From Turritopsis dohrnii (taxonomy: Eukaryota; Cnidaria; Hydrozoa; Anthoathecata; Oceaniidae), in contig BQMF02000215.1 of assembly GCA_027922465.2 (NCBI GenBank), positions 372,001 to 436,000 on the forward strand: a stretch of DNA of 64,000 nt, in the 5' to 3' direction. Shown here piece after piece: positions 22,827 to 33,127 of the stretch (positions are counted from its first letter, which is position 1; every line of letters begins with the position of its first letter). Made by a program: the position numbers and the translations under genes. The notes under the pieces are model-generated. The model was not told the origin of the DNA and ran no database searches. It saw only the letters and a program-made list of their open reading frames with translations.

Positions 22827-24313
22827 CCTTACTTATGCTTAAATTTGCTCAATCTGAAATTCGCGCAATACTTGGCTGCGCGAATTTGAATCCGCGCGAA
22901 TTTCAGATTGCGCGAATAACTAAGAAAAGGAAAAAACCACAAAAAAAATTGTGAAATTACTTGTTCTCAAATATATTCTTTGTTGAAATAGTTACAAATA
23001 ATGAAAAGAATATGCACCTGTTAGGGAGATTCGTAAACTCGACGAGCCTGTTACACGAAAAAAATCAATTACTTGTGAGAATTATTTTGAAACTGTTCTA
23101 CTGAAACGGTACTTCAGAGATTTAAAGCCTTTTGTTGTATCAAAAGAAACATCATTACTTTGCACGCTTATTTCAAGTGTTAATGTGAAGTTTCTAATGA
23201 CTTTGTAGGGAAAAATTCACGAACAACTGCACTAAGTTGTATACAATTCCCTACAGATCTATAGAAAAATAGTTTCGTGTAAACGAAACATGATTTTTCC
23301 GAATCCCGGTAATCACCATTCAAAATCATCAAATTGTTCTTGATGTTCTTCTTTTATAGGAATTTTGTGAGTCTCAAAGTAGTAATCATCTATGAAATTC
23401 TTCATCTTTTCAAATATTATATCACTACTATTTCCTTTCTTAATGATAAGTGTGATAGGTATTTCTAGCCCACCTTGAGGCAGAGGACTTCGCCGGAATT
23501 TTGTTTCCCTTACGACTGCCGATAAGCAACCACCATACTTAAAGAAAAAAGAAAAAAATCGAGATATTTCTCTGGGGATATGTCCTACCAAGCTCTGTTT
23601 TGTTACTTTTCCAGGTAAATATGCGTAAATGCCAATTGCATAAGGATCATAAGGATTTTTTGGCTCGGGATGAATGTGCAACGTTTGATTGTACATTGGT
23701 CGCCAAATCTCTCTGAAAACATGGTAACCTCTACTACTAGCACAAAGTACTCCACAGAATCGCTTTCTAATTCACTAGTTTCTTCCACATTTTCTTCGAT
23801 CGTAACTGACGTAATTTTCTGTTCATTACTTTTTTTCTCCACTCCGCACCTCTACAATAACAACGTCTTCATCATCTGTTTTGGCAGAATCAGTGTTTTC
23901 ATCGATAGGAAATTCTAGTGAATCACATTTTTTACACAGCGAAACTTGTTGAAAAGCCACCCATCCTGGAAAATCTTCAGGTACTGGAATTGAGCATTCC
24001 AATGATTTATTGCATACAGGCTTTTGACATTTTGGATGCTGTAAATCAGCCGATTTCTAAGGAAGATCCATTTGCACTATGAAAATTGATTATTAGCTCT
24101 TGTAACTTGTGTGAAAAAGTATTTTAAGAGATAACTTTACTTTTAAAATTGATATTTTCATTAAATTCTCTTGTTTATTCTTCCTTTCAACCATCTTGAA
24201 ATGCGCGAATTTGAAACTGCGCGAAAAGGTCGATTTTGGATGCGCGAATTTGAAATGCGCGAAATTGAGCATGAGCGAATTATTGACTCGCGCGAATTTA
24301 AGCATAAGTAAGG
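22827..24313 (-). mobile_element. 1.49-kb TA-flanked element carrying a HIRAN-domain gene
   Basis: Terminal inverted repeats of 22 bp, CCTTACTTATGCTTAAATT then T/C then GC, with TA outside both ends (22825-22826 and 24314-24315). Deleting the element and one TA rejoins the Penelope-like frame as NGYPYEVV, which confirms the borders and the TA duplication. Subterminal regions are dense in GCGCGAATTT motifs. There is no transposase; the only coding content is the HIRAN-type gene at 23313-24056. The TA duplication suggests Tc1/mariner or another TA-targeting superfamily such as ISL2EU. Confidence 0.8.
23313..24056 (-). pseudogene. HIRAN-domain protein gene carried by the TA-flanked element, frameshifted
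   Basis: The reading starts after a CTTCCTTAG acceptor-like site at 24057. A cysteine-containing N-terminal part (LQHPKCQKPVCNKSLEC, then VSLCKKCDSLEF) may bind zinc. An acidic linker (DDEDVVIVEV, then NVEETSELESDSVEYF) follows after a frame change near 23840. Then comes the HIRAN core: GYHVFREIWRP, HIHPEPKNPYDPYAIGIYAY, VGHIPREISRFF, and RRSPLPQGGLEIPI, ending near 23313. HIRAN domains bind DNA 3' ends in HLTF-type remodellers. At least one frameshift lies between linker and HIRAN core (about 23710-23840) unless a very short intron is used. It lies wholly inside the inverted-repeat element, so it is probably transposon cargo. Confidence 0.72.
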
Positions 24314-24667
24314 TATCCATTAATCTGAGTAAACACGTTTTTTAGATGATTCAATTCAATTTCTAGAACTTTCTTGTTAGAGCTTACAGTATAGGTTCGC
24401 TGTATCAAGCATCGAAATGTGCCGTTTTTCCACATTTTTGGAGCGAATGAGTGCCAATGTATGTATATATCAATACTGGTCAATTTATTTTTAAAATTCA
24501 GAAACGGAATGGTAAAATCTGTTTCCATCTCCATCGTGAGCTAAATGTTTTCATGGAAGTTATTAAGTTCAGAAAGAACATTATGTACTTCATGTGATTT
24601 TACAAATGACGAAATATCCGTAAATATAACATGTCGTTTCAACTTCTCGTCATTATCTATTGCATTC

Positions 24668-24905
24668 GGTCAGTGAAAGATTCCATACCGTAAAACCAGA
24701 TCTGAGAGTATGTTTATCTAACAATTCAAACTTCTCGGTGAAAAGTCTCTTAAAAGTGTTTGGAAGAACGAGTCATCACGTGACCAAATACTCGTCATCC
24801 CAAACAAATGTAACAAGGTTTTAACCATAAAGATTTGATGGTCTGAAATTGTTAGATAAACTTACTCTTAGATCTGGTTTTACGATATGGAATCTTGCAC
24901 TGACC
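24668..24905. mobile_element. 238-bp MITE with 9-bp target duplication (Mutator-like)
   Basis: Inverted ends of about 65 bp, GGTCAGTGAAAGATTCCATA on the left against GGTCAGTGCAAGATTCCATA reversed on the right, matched through AAAACCAGATCT and GTTTATCTAACAATT. The exact 9-bp repeat ATTGCATTC flanks both sides (24659-24667 and 24906-24914). Duplications of 9-10 bp with long inverted repeats point to Mutator-like elements. It interrupts the Penelope-like fragment. Confidence 0.85.
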
Positions 24906-24997
24906 ATTGCATTCAGTGCTTTGAAACAATAAGCACGATGTAATTAAACTACGTGCTAATCGACATTAAAAATTTAATCACATTTTTGCAAGACATT

Positions 24998-25160
24998 TTC
25001 CTTATTTTTTCAAAAACCACTTTTTCATTTTTCACAAAAATATTCTAGCCGAAATAACTTGAAAATGGCTTTCCATTGATGTAAAAAATATTTTGAAATT
25101 CGGTATATTCATTTAAAAAAACAGCTTTAAAATTTCCGTTTCCAACATTATGAAACACAC
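24998..25160 (+). repeat. Second copy of the 6440-6610 repeat
   Basis: About 90% identical by eye to 6440-6610, sharing CTTGAAAATGGCTTTCCATT, AAAAACAGCTTTAAAATTTC and GAAACACACCGTAT. It lies between the Penelope-like fragment and the 3' end of the minus-strand LINE. Confidence 0.7.
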
Positions 25161-25302
25161 CGTATATAAGAGAAACCAAAATCAGAACTGTTAAAGAAAA
25201 ATATATACATATAATCATGTAAACATAAATACGTATGTAAATACAGAAATCATAAGATTCAGTGCTAGCTAATATAAGAGGCCTTGTCTAGTAAACATAT
25301 CT

Positions 25303-26200
25303 TTAAATTTTAAGAAAATTATTAAAATTATTGTCACATATATTATCAAGAATATTGTTAAATAGTTTACTTGCTACACCTCGAAAAGAATAGTTATCAT
25401 GAAAACGCAGTTTTAACACTTCTGCGAACGATCAAAAGGATTTTTACGTACCCGTTCCATTTTCAAATAATCGGAAAACTTGTCTTCATAAATCGCTTTA
25501 TGTGCTAATTTTAACGTGCTGTTTTTATTACGTTCCTTCACCGGTATCTACCCCAAGTTAATTACATCAGCTGTTGCACAAAATCGATTATTTACAAATG
25601 ACGCAGTGGTTTTTAGAAGTCGCTGCATACGATTAATCTCATTCTGTGATATGTTGGTATAAAGAGCATTACAGTAGTCAAGACGTGACATAATAAGAGA
25701 CTGTGCCAGTATTTTTCGATTTTGAAAAGACGTGAATCGTTTCAACTTTCGTAATACCTTCAGAATTCCCCAACAAGATTGTAACACTTTATGTATTTGT
25801 GAATTTCTATTTCAAGTGTTCATCAAGCACCACACCTAATTGTTTCCACTGATGCACTCTTTTGTCATCTTATTTGTGACATTTGTAAAATTGAGAAAAT
25901 GCAAAAAGCATGGATTTCGTTTTCGATGCGTTGAATAGAAGATTACAGTCTTTAGACCATGCTGTTAAAATTTCAAGACGTTTCTCTAGTTTTTTTTAAT
26001 GAAGGCTCTAAGTCCTTTTGTTTTAGTATGTTCGATTTGGCTTGTGTCATTGGCATACTGGTAAATAGCACCGGAATCAACATCTTGGAAATCGGAAACA
26101 TAAAGATTAAAAAGAATAGGTCCTAGCCCTGAACCTTGTGGGATTCCGAATCAACATTCCACTTTAGAGGACATTTTTTCATCACCAAAATTGTTTACGA
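25303..26200 (-). pseudogene. LINE reverse transcriptase, C-terminal half
   Basis: Minus-strand reading: FGIPQGSGLGPILFNL (about 26150), the active-site block QYANDTSQ in place of YADDTS (about 26055), SCWGILKVLRKLKRFTSFQN, AQSLIMSRLDYCNALY, and the terminal LRFHDNYSFRGVASKLFNN ending at TAA 25305-25303. Several frameshifts, and the first active-site aspartate is replaced by asparagine. It is probably the 3' part of the LINE whose 5' part is at 29990-31935, with the middle lost or displaced by the insertions at 26222-29562. Confidence 0.8.
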
Positions 26201-26221
26201 TTTGTGAGATACACGCTTTTT

Positions 26222-26388
26222 GCCCGCAGCAAGCGTAAGCGATCATCATCATCATCTTCCAACATTTCGCATTGACGTTACACGGTGGTATACAATTTTT
26301 AGCTGACTTTGCTTTTTTCCCGTTTCAAAGCGTGGTACTGTAAGCGGGGGACAGAGTGTTTTCTCTTATTTCTTTCCTAATTTATTAC
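26222..26388 (+). repeat. Repeat R, copy B/C, left part
   Basis: Matches the start of R at 52139: GCAGCGAGCGTAAGCGA-like end, short (ATC)n run, TTGACGTTACACGGTGG, TTAGCTGACTTTGC, TTTCCTAATTTATTA. It stops exactly where the Helitron-like array begins. The continuation TATGTTATTTAGGAA appears at 28657. So the array inserted into a single R copy. Confidence 0.8.
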
Positions 26389-28656
26389 TAGCTCGCTCGC
26401 CGCCCATGTTCAGCCTCCGTTATGTCACCTCCCAAAGAGTTCACGAAAAATAGAATTAACGAATTGACAATTGAAAGTGTTACCATCTTGCAGAGCTCGA
26501 AATTCTGAGCAAGAAAATGCCCATGTTCAGCCTGCCTTGAGTTCACGAAAAATAAAATTAAGTAATTGGCAATAATAAGTGTGTCCATGTTGTAGAGCTC
26601 GAAAAAATGATGAAAAAAATGTATGGGATGGTTGTGCTACGACCAACCGCTACAGAGATATTGTTGATCAAAATTTTTGATGACGTCATAGACCCGCCCC
26701 CCAAAAAAATTAGACCCAAATTTTTCGTCACCCTATAGCCTGCATTGCGGACCCCAAAAGACGTCAGTTATCCCTATTGGTTACCGAGATAATTTCCCCT
26801 AAACATCGCATTCGATTAGGGTCTCAACACAACGGTTTTACACTGACGTCGCACAAAATAAAATAAAATAATTACTCCCACAACTCAATCTACCATTTTG
26901 CGTGACTTACAGACAGACGGAGAATCGGCTATTAATATATAGACCAGCCGCCAAGGCGGCGTCGCTCGCCGCCCATGTCCACCTGCTCTGTATCACTGTA
27001 TCAATAAACGTCAAACTTCCTTATAAACAGCTCGTACAACTTGTGTTCAACCAGAAGCAGATTCGAAGTCACAACCTCTGATAAAACCAATCTTTTATCA
27101 GTGTAACAATGCACTCAAAACGTAGAGAGAGAAAACTTCAACTTTTTATTAGCTTTAGTTTTAAAAAAGTTACGCGCTCTAATATGGGTGCTATCAAACG
27201 TAAGGGGGAAATCGTTTCTCTTCTTAAAAAGATCACGCCGGAGGAGAGAAAAAAGGCACGTGCTAAATGAATAAAGAGAATAAAAAAAACGTTCGATCAG
27301 AAGCGCTTAACAATTAAAAAAAGAAATTAAATTAAAAGAAAAGCAAAAAAATATTTTGTTTCATGATACTCTTTTTTTACCTATCGGTTTTTAAACATTT
27401 TGATTGCTCGAAAAAAAGTTTACCCGTCTCAGACAATCAGGCAAGGATACGTTAGGATACACTGGCAAGCATGCTGCCAAGTTCTGCCACTGCTGCTTTT
27501 TGTCCAAAATGTTTAATCAGTTAGTTTCTTTGTATTTAGTTGATGTATTGTTTTCAAAGCCAACATAGTCAACGTAGTCCTTGGATTATAAAACTAACAA
27601 TAATAATAAAAACAAAACGTTCTTCCTATTAGTTCATCAGCCAAAAAGTCACGTTCGATTGGGGTTGCAATGTATTTGCTTCGAACTCACGTCGCACACA
27701 CAAAAAAAAAATAATTTCGCTCACAACTCAATCTACCATTTTGCGTGACTTACAAACAAACAAACAGACAGACAGACAGACAGAGAATCGGCTATTAATA
27801 TATAGACTAGCCGCCAAGGCGGCGTGGCTCGCCGCCCATGTGCACCTGCTCTGTGTCACTGTATCAATACACGTCAAATTTCCTTCTAAACGGGTCGTAT
27901 AACTTGTGCTCAACCAGAAACAGATTCGAAGTCACAACCTCTGGTAAAACCAATCTTTTATCAGTGTAACAATACATTCAAAACGTAGAGAGAGAAAACT
28001 TCAACTTTTTATTAGCTTTTGTTTTAAAAAAGTTACGCGCTCTAACATGGGTGCTATCAAACAGGGGGAAAATGGTTTCTCTTCTTAAAAAGTTCACACG
28101 GGAGGAGAGAAAAAAGGCACGTGCTAAATGAATAAATAGAATAAAAAAACGTTCGATCAGAACGCTTAACAATTAAAAGAAGAAATTACTTTATTAAAAG
28201 AAAAGCAAAAAAAAAAACATTTTGTTTTGATATAATACTCTTTTTTTACCTATCGGTTTTTAAACATTTTGATTGCTCAAAAAAAAGTTCACCCGTCTCA
28301 GACAGTCAGGCAAGAGTTAGTGGCAAACCAAACATATGGTGCCACGGTCTGCCACTGCTGCTTTTTGTCCAAAAATGTTTAATCAGTTAGTTTCTTTGTA
28401 TTTAGTTGATGTACTGTTTTCAAAGCCAAGTCAACGTGGAATATAAAACTAACAATAATGATAAAAACAAAATGTTGTTCCTATTAGTTCATCAGCCAAA
28501 AAAAAGTCACGTTCGATTGGGGTTGCAATGTATTTGTTTCGAACTCACGTCGCACACAAAAAAAGAAATAATTTCGCTCACAACTTAATCTACCATTTTG
28601 CGTGACAAACAAACAAACAAACAAACAAACAGAGAATCATCTATTAATATATAGAC
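26389..28656 (-). mobile_element. Tandem array of Helitron-like elements (three units)
   Basis: Three head-to-tail units, about 557, 863 and 849 bp; the second and third are near-identical and the first is divergent in its interior. On the minus strand each unit begins TCTATATATTAATAG. Units two and three end in the hairpin GCCGCC-TT-GGCGGC directly before CTAG or CTGG followed by T; the first ends GAGCGAGCTAG. A TC start, CTRR end and terminal hairpin are Helitron hallmarks. Other shared pieces are TCACGCAAAATGGTAGATTG, the (GTCT)n or (GTTT)n run next to the 5' end, and a 28-codon basic frame on the plus strand (MGAIKRKGEIVSLLKK, at 27186) broken in the third unit. No Rep/helicase gene, so non-autonomous. 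The flanks give G|T rather than the canonical A|T, so the class is tentative. Confidence 0.62.
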
Positions 28657-29562
28657 TATGTTATTTAGGAATTTCTTAGGCTAAAATTGCTCAAACATTC
28701 TTCTTCTTATTACTTTTGCGTTGTTTTAATGGTGTGACAAGGATTTTGAAGCACAGCTTGAAATCCGAAATTTTTCCAACCATACATTTTATTTTTGTAT
28801 ATGTTTTAGCTCTAAATCTTTCATTGAATAATTCTATTTAATGCACTGATTTTTTGTGGATCTTGCCTTAAAAAGATTTTAATAGAATTTCTGTGTATAC
28901 AAGAAAGCCATATTACAAATTGTCGTTTTTCGCGTTTTTCTTCTTTGATTGTCTTAAAACCTAGTGTGATCATGATCAATAAAACCTTTTTTGTTTTTTT
29001 TTGTTTGTTTTTTATGTGAACTTTGGCTATTTTTTTTAAATCAAAGTTTGAAACGCAGATTTCTAATGGATTTTTGCTCTATTTTTTTTTAAATGTTTTT
29101 TTTTTCTTTTGGCTCTCACAGAATGTTTTTAACAAATCTTATTTGAATTATAAAATACGTATACATGGTTTCAGTTCACACATTTCCCTTGTTTGTAGCA
29201 AATATTTTCTGGTATTACTTGTTAAGCCTTATTTACACTTTTTAAAAGGTATATTAGCATTAGTGTGACTTTAGGCCTAATAAATAACAAAAAGTATCAA
29301 AGTTTTATGCATATTTTCATCTGTCTAAGTGTAGACATTGCAAGTTGGTTTTGAAATGCCGCTAGGCTCCCTAAAAAACTGAAATATTTGTAGAAATATT
29401 TAAGCATATAACTTTGCCTCATATCAGGTCCCAAATCAACTAAAACATTTTTTTTCGGACAAAACTTGTATTCGTTTCCGTTGTTAATGCATAGCTTGCT
29501 GTCTGTACAAATTGGAATTGCTTGAGTGCGGGGGCATTTTTAGCTGAAGCTACATGTTAGTT
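28657..29562 (+). repeat. Repeat R, copy B/C, right part
   Basis: Continues R from TATGTTATTTAGGAA through GATTTTGAAGCACAGCTTGA, TGTGATCATGATCA and AAACGCAGATTTCTAATGG to the terminal GTGCGGGGGCATTTTTAGC. It lacks the section matching 53030-53160 of copy E. The 81-codon frame at 29023-29268 is not conserved in other copies and is not taken as a gene. Confidence 0.8.
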
Positions 29563-29587
29563 ACATTTATAAGAATACGCTTTATAA

Positions 29588-29915
29588 GAATGTTTATGAT
29601 GAAAATGACCAAAAAGTTAAGAATGTCTTAAGAATATTGTCATCTTAAGATTTTGGGAGCTCAAAACTTATTTTGTCAGAATTTATTTTGTTTAATATGT
29701 AGATGCTATTTTTTGCAGTTATCAATGTAAGCATTCTCTCGCGTGGCGCTCTTCATTGCTGTTTTGTTGCAGCTTTTTCTCCAGTCAACCTTTTCTCGTC
29801 TTTTGAGTTTTATCTCTATTTTCCGGACACGAAAAGTTAGGTACGGCCTTAAGAATGTCTTAAGAATATATTAAGATGATTTTGACTAAAATGTTAAGAA
29901 TATTCATCATGAAAC
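29588..29915. repeat. Inverted-repeat block (AAGAATGTCTTAAGAAT motif)
   Basis: GTTAAGAATGTCTTAAGAAT on the left and CTTAAGAATGTCTTAAGAAT on the right bracket about 230 bp. GTTTATGATGAA and TTCATCATGAAAC form the outer inverted pair. Probably a MITE. It separates R from the LINE 5' portion. No clear flanking duplication. Confidence 0.45.
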
Positions 29916-29989
29916 GAAAAAGACCATTCTCATAGAAAGAAAAGCGTGTAGCTGGTGAGAAGTAGTAATGAATTTTAAACAAATTTAAT

Positions 29990-31935
29990 GCACTTTAGTT
30001 TTCGAATGATTGTCGAGGAAGACACAGGTCAATTGGTTTTGATTAGTCACTGGATATAGCTAAAAAGATTTCGTCTTTTTTCATTGCGGTTTTGATATCA
30101 TCGCGGATTTTCAATAGAAGTGTACACGTTGAATGTGATACTCGGAAACCGGACATTGTTGATTTGTATATACACATGTTATCGTTGTATGAACAAATCT
30201 GTTTTGCGATTTAACGTTCAAATACTTTCGACAAAATTGGTAAGACCATTACTAACCTAAATTGATCTGCAAGTTTTGCATCATCTGTCTTAGGAATTTG
30301 AATGATCGGTTTGACAAAGGAGACAGACATATGATCATAACCGGCTAAACAATGGAGACATAGGTTTCTCCGTTCGTTTTCTACATCTTCATACGAGATA
30401 GGTTTTATTTCAAATGGTTGCTTGCTTTCAGGTAACATTGTATTATTCATAAAATTAATATCACCAACGTTGTCATTCTTTGATTGTAGAAGCCGGTGTG
30501 AAGTAATCACATAATGATTATTCAGTTCATCAGGGTCTACACTAATTCTTTTATTACTTGATTTTAAAATCCTATGGACGGTTTTTAATGCTTTTAATGT
30601 TTGTGAATGCTTTTTAATGAAAAGAAGATTTGGCTTTCTTTATCGTAGCATTTAGTGAATTTCGACACGAACAAAATTTCGACCAGTCGGCTTCATTTTG
30701 AGAATGCTTTGCTATCTCCCCCCATTGATCCTTTTCCTTCCTCAGATTTTGAACTTTATCATCATGTATCCAGGGAGCAGGTGGCCTGCTGAACTTTTTC
30801 CTCTTTAGTGGAGCATGAATATTAATTGTTTCTAGTAATAAATTTAGAAATACATCCAACTGATCCTCAGGGTCCTCCAAAGCAGACACCGAAGAGAAAG
30901 GAAATACTCTTGAAATCAGTTAAGTACGCCTCCATGTTAAAAGATTTTATATTACCGATGAATTTTTATCTTGGTTGATATTTATCCAAACGGGCATTGA
31001 GACATATGTATGGACCATTATGATCACTAATTTCTGAGCACGGCAGAACCGCCGAGTGTTTTACTTTTGATGGATATGAAACCAAAGAGTGGTCAATCAA
31101 AGTAGAATTTTTCATTGTTGTTTCTTGGATAATTTGTTTAAGGTTGTAGCAATTTATGATATCATTATATCGCTGGACATTAGGGAGGTGCAGTTCTGAA
31201 CATCTATATTAAAGTCTCCAGTGAGTAAAAGCATTTCATCCCAAAGTGACGAAACATGATTTAAAAGCACTTCAAATCGGTCAAACCATTCGTTTACCGC
31301 TTTATGATTAAAGTACGGTTGATAAAATATTCCAAGAAGAATCTTAGTATGATTATTTATGCTTTGAAGCTCCACCCAATGATGTTTAATGGTAGCATTA
31401 AGGGACCATATGTCATTACGAACTTTAAATTTAATATTTTCTTTTACATAACAACCATCACCGCCACCACGTGCTTTGTGATTCTGTATACAAATTTATA
31501 GCCAGGAAGATCGACGTAACTCAACTGATCTTTATTGTCACTAACCCATGTCTCCGAAAGAGCAAGCACATAAAAATTGTACGTGTTGGTCATGTACTCA
31601 AACTCTGAGAAGGTCCAAACAAGAGACTGAGCGTTCAGATGCAGGATGTTCAACAAATTTTTATTTTGATTGAGCACAATTTTATAGTCATCTATAATGT
31701 CTATATCGACAGTTCCATCCACATTAAATTGGTTCAGATTCAACATTCTTGAAAAGGGTAAATTCTTATGCAAACATAACATGCATCACATATATATGTC
31801 TTTGTTGGACAGAACAATGTTACACTTATCAACACAAATAGCATGCGTTAGTTCAAACCAATGTTCACACATCAAACGTTTCTGTTTTTTCTGACAACCT
31901 TATCACATACACTACAGTGTCAACCAAGTACCGAT
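29990..31935 (-). pseudogene. LINE 5' portion: zinc finger, APE endonuclease, start of RT
   Basis: In minus-strand order: a PHD-like CSVCDKVV...CEHWFELTHAICV stretch (about 31920-31800), and endonuclease motifs NILHLNAQSL (about 31650), LALSETWVSDN (about 31560) and LLLTGDFNID (about 31220). Then a linker with APWIHDDKVQNLRKEKDQW (about 30760), ADQFRLVMVLPILSKVFER (about 30240) and SGFRVSHSTCTLLLKIRDD (about 30130). It ends at the degraded first catalytic block DxSKPID (about 30040). Several frameshifts and stops, so non-functional. The RT is cut exactly where the downstream copy (25303-26200) takes up the next motif blocks, suggesting one element split by insertion and deletion. Confidence 0.85.
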
Positions 31936-32644
31936 TTCATCACCATAAGAATAATGTTGAACGTAGCCGTTGAGTTATTGTAGTAATTACCTCGGCTTTT
32001 ACTTCTTTTCACTTTAAAATTGCTACACAGTGAGTGCTTTTTGGAAGTTCGAAGATTAGAGTCATTAACACGTTTTTGAGAATGCGATGTAGTAGTAAAA
32101 AAATGCAAAACCAAACTACAAACTTTATCTGTGACATGGTTTCCACTGTATCGACATAAGAAAATCCCAGTATGTGAGATTATGACATGTTTATAAATGT
32201 ACCGGCAAATAACGATCAAAAGGTGCAGAATTTCGCAGATTACTACTTTACCACCACCATCAAATTAATAATATTCCACTGTATGTCTTTGAATCAACCC
32301 CACGGTCCGAATCAAGTCACCCCATGAAACGCTCCGAATGACTAAGCACTTTTGATACAACTATAATTCTTAAAAACAAATTTACAACATAGTATTATTA
32401 GTAAAAACCATTAATAAATACGAAATAATAAATTATTATGAATCACAAAATATTATAAATTTCGTAAATAATGTCTCCGAAGATAATGTATTGACACATT
32501 GAAACTGAGAAAACTGACTAAATCGGTAAGGAAGTTGAACGTTAGGAAAACTTTGAATAAATAATTGAAACATGGAAAACTTATCTGAAAACGAAAACCC
32601 AAAAACTTCTTCTGATTAAATGATCATAATAAAGATAGAAGATG
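31936..32644. other. Intergenic / possible LINE 5' leader, no gene recognised
   Basis: A minus-strand frame at 31920-32219 is Ser/Lys-rich and just upstream of the LINE zinc finger, so it may be LINE 5' leader. The rest is AT-rich without motifs. Confidence 0.4.
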
Positions 32645-32740
32645 TCACTCAGCGACACTTACTGCAGATTTGCGACATTTACTGTTGATTGCGACATATC
32701 CTGTTTATTGTGACATGCACTGGTGAAACAACAGTAATCA
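32645..32740 (-). repeat. Inverted copy of the AACAGTAAATGTCGCA repeat end
   Basis: Reads as the reverse complement of about 16195-16300: GCGACATTTACTGTTGATTG, CGACATATCCTG, TGCACTGGTGAAACAACAG. It appears to be a solo end of the same inverted-repeat element family. No partner end was found close by. Confidence 0.6.
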
Positions 32741-32974
32741 CGCTAAAAACATGTCTGATGTGATGAATTTGTTGCGTACGCAAAAAATCGGAGAAGAGAT
32801 CCGTTTTTACCCTCCGGGCAAGTTTGCTGAAAAATCTCCGCAGAACAGCACAAAGTCACGCAAATATTCACATTTTTTCAATGAAAGTCCACTTCTCCTC
32901 AGTGGTTTTTTGAAAAAGGCACAAAAAATGGTAAACAGAGATAAGACATCCAAACATAGTAAGAAAAGAACTAC

Positions 32975-33127
32975 CTGTATAATTATTTGTGAAATCAGAT
33001 AACGCATATGTTATGATATCGCCTGATGTCTCCCAGAAGATATTCTGAATTCGTAGTTGAAAAATAATTTCCTCTGCAGGCTTATATCCAGGTGCATTTA
33101 TTGTGTTTGCAACAGTGATGGTAGGAA
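32975..33127 (-). CDS. Single exon of an extracellular-repeat protein, possibly of the 10.6-15.1 kb gene
   Basis: A 153-nt phase 1-1 exon with good borders: acceptor CTCAATAG at 33128 and donor ACAG|GTAGTT at 32975. It reads PTITVANTINAPGYKPAEE then IIFQLRIQN, ending YALSDFTNNYT. The pattern of ITV...PGY.P.EEI.F.L.I.N recalls the DUF11-like extracellular beta-repeats. Its donor phase fits the acceptor phase of the exon at 15137-14950, giving NNYTDIQVESIERN, so both may belong to one gene with a large transposon-filled intron. That join is inference. Confidence 0.45.

Larger units (their letters stand above)
22380..24990 (-). pseudogene. Penelope-like element RT/GIY-YIG fragment, split by two insertions
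   Basis: Three minus-strand blocks align in order with the better copy at 62514-64000. The first, 24990-24906 then 24667-24314, carries DNDEKLKRHVIFTDISSFVK (degenerate counterpart of the RYVDDTF active site), NVLSELNNFHENI, IDIYIHWHSFAPK and LNHLKNVFTQINGYP. The second, 22826-22380, carries YEVVKGVMVEEE, LPNNVKLRTLYK, SSKFSLKDK, HKNDIVYKHQC (GIY part) and, after a frameshift, RRIIDHQKRDKNTHVY with HTKRTGHK. The catalytic YVDD is lost and several frameshifts are present, so it is dead. A TA-flanked element (22827-24313) and a MITE (24668-24905) interrupt it. Confidence 0.78.

Noticed and set aside
29023..29268. 81-codon hydrophobic frame
   Set aside because: Lies in repeat R and is not kept in copies A, D or E.
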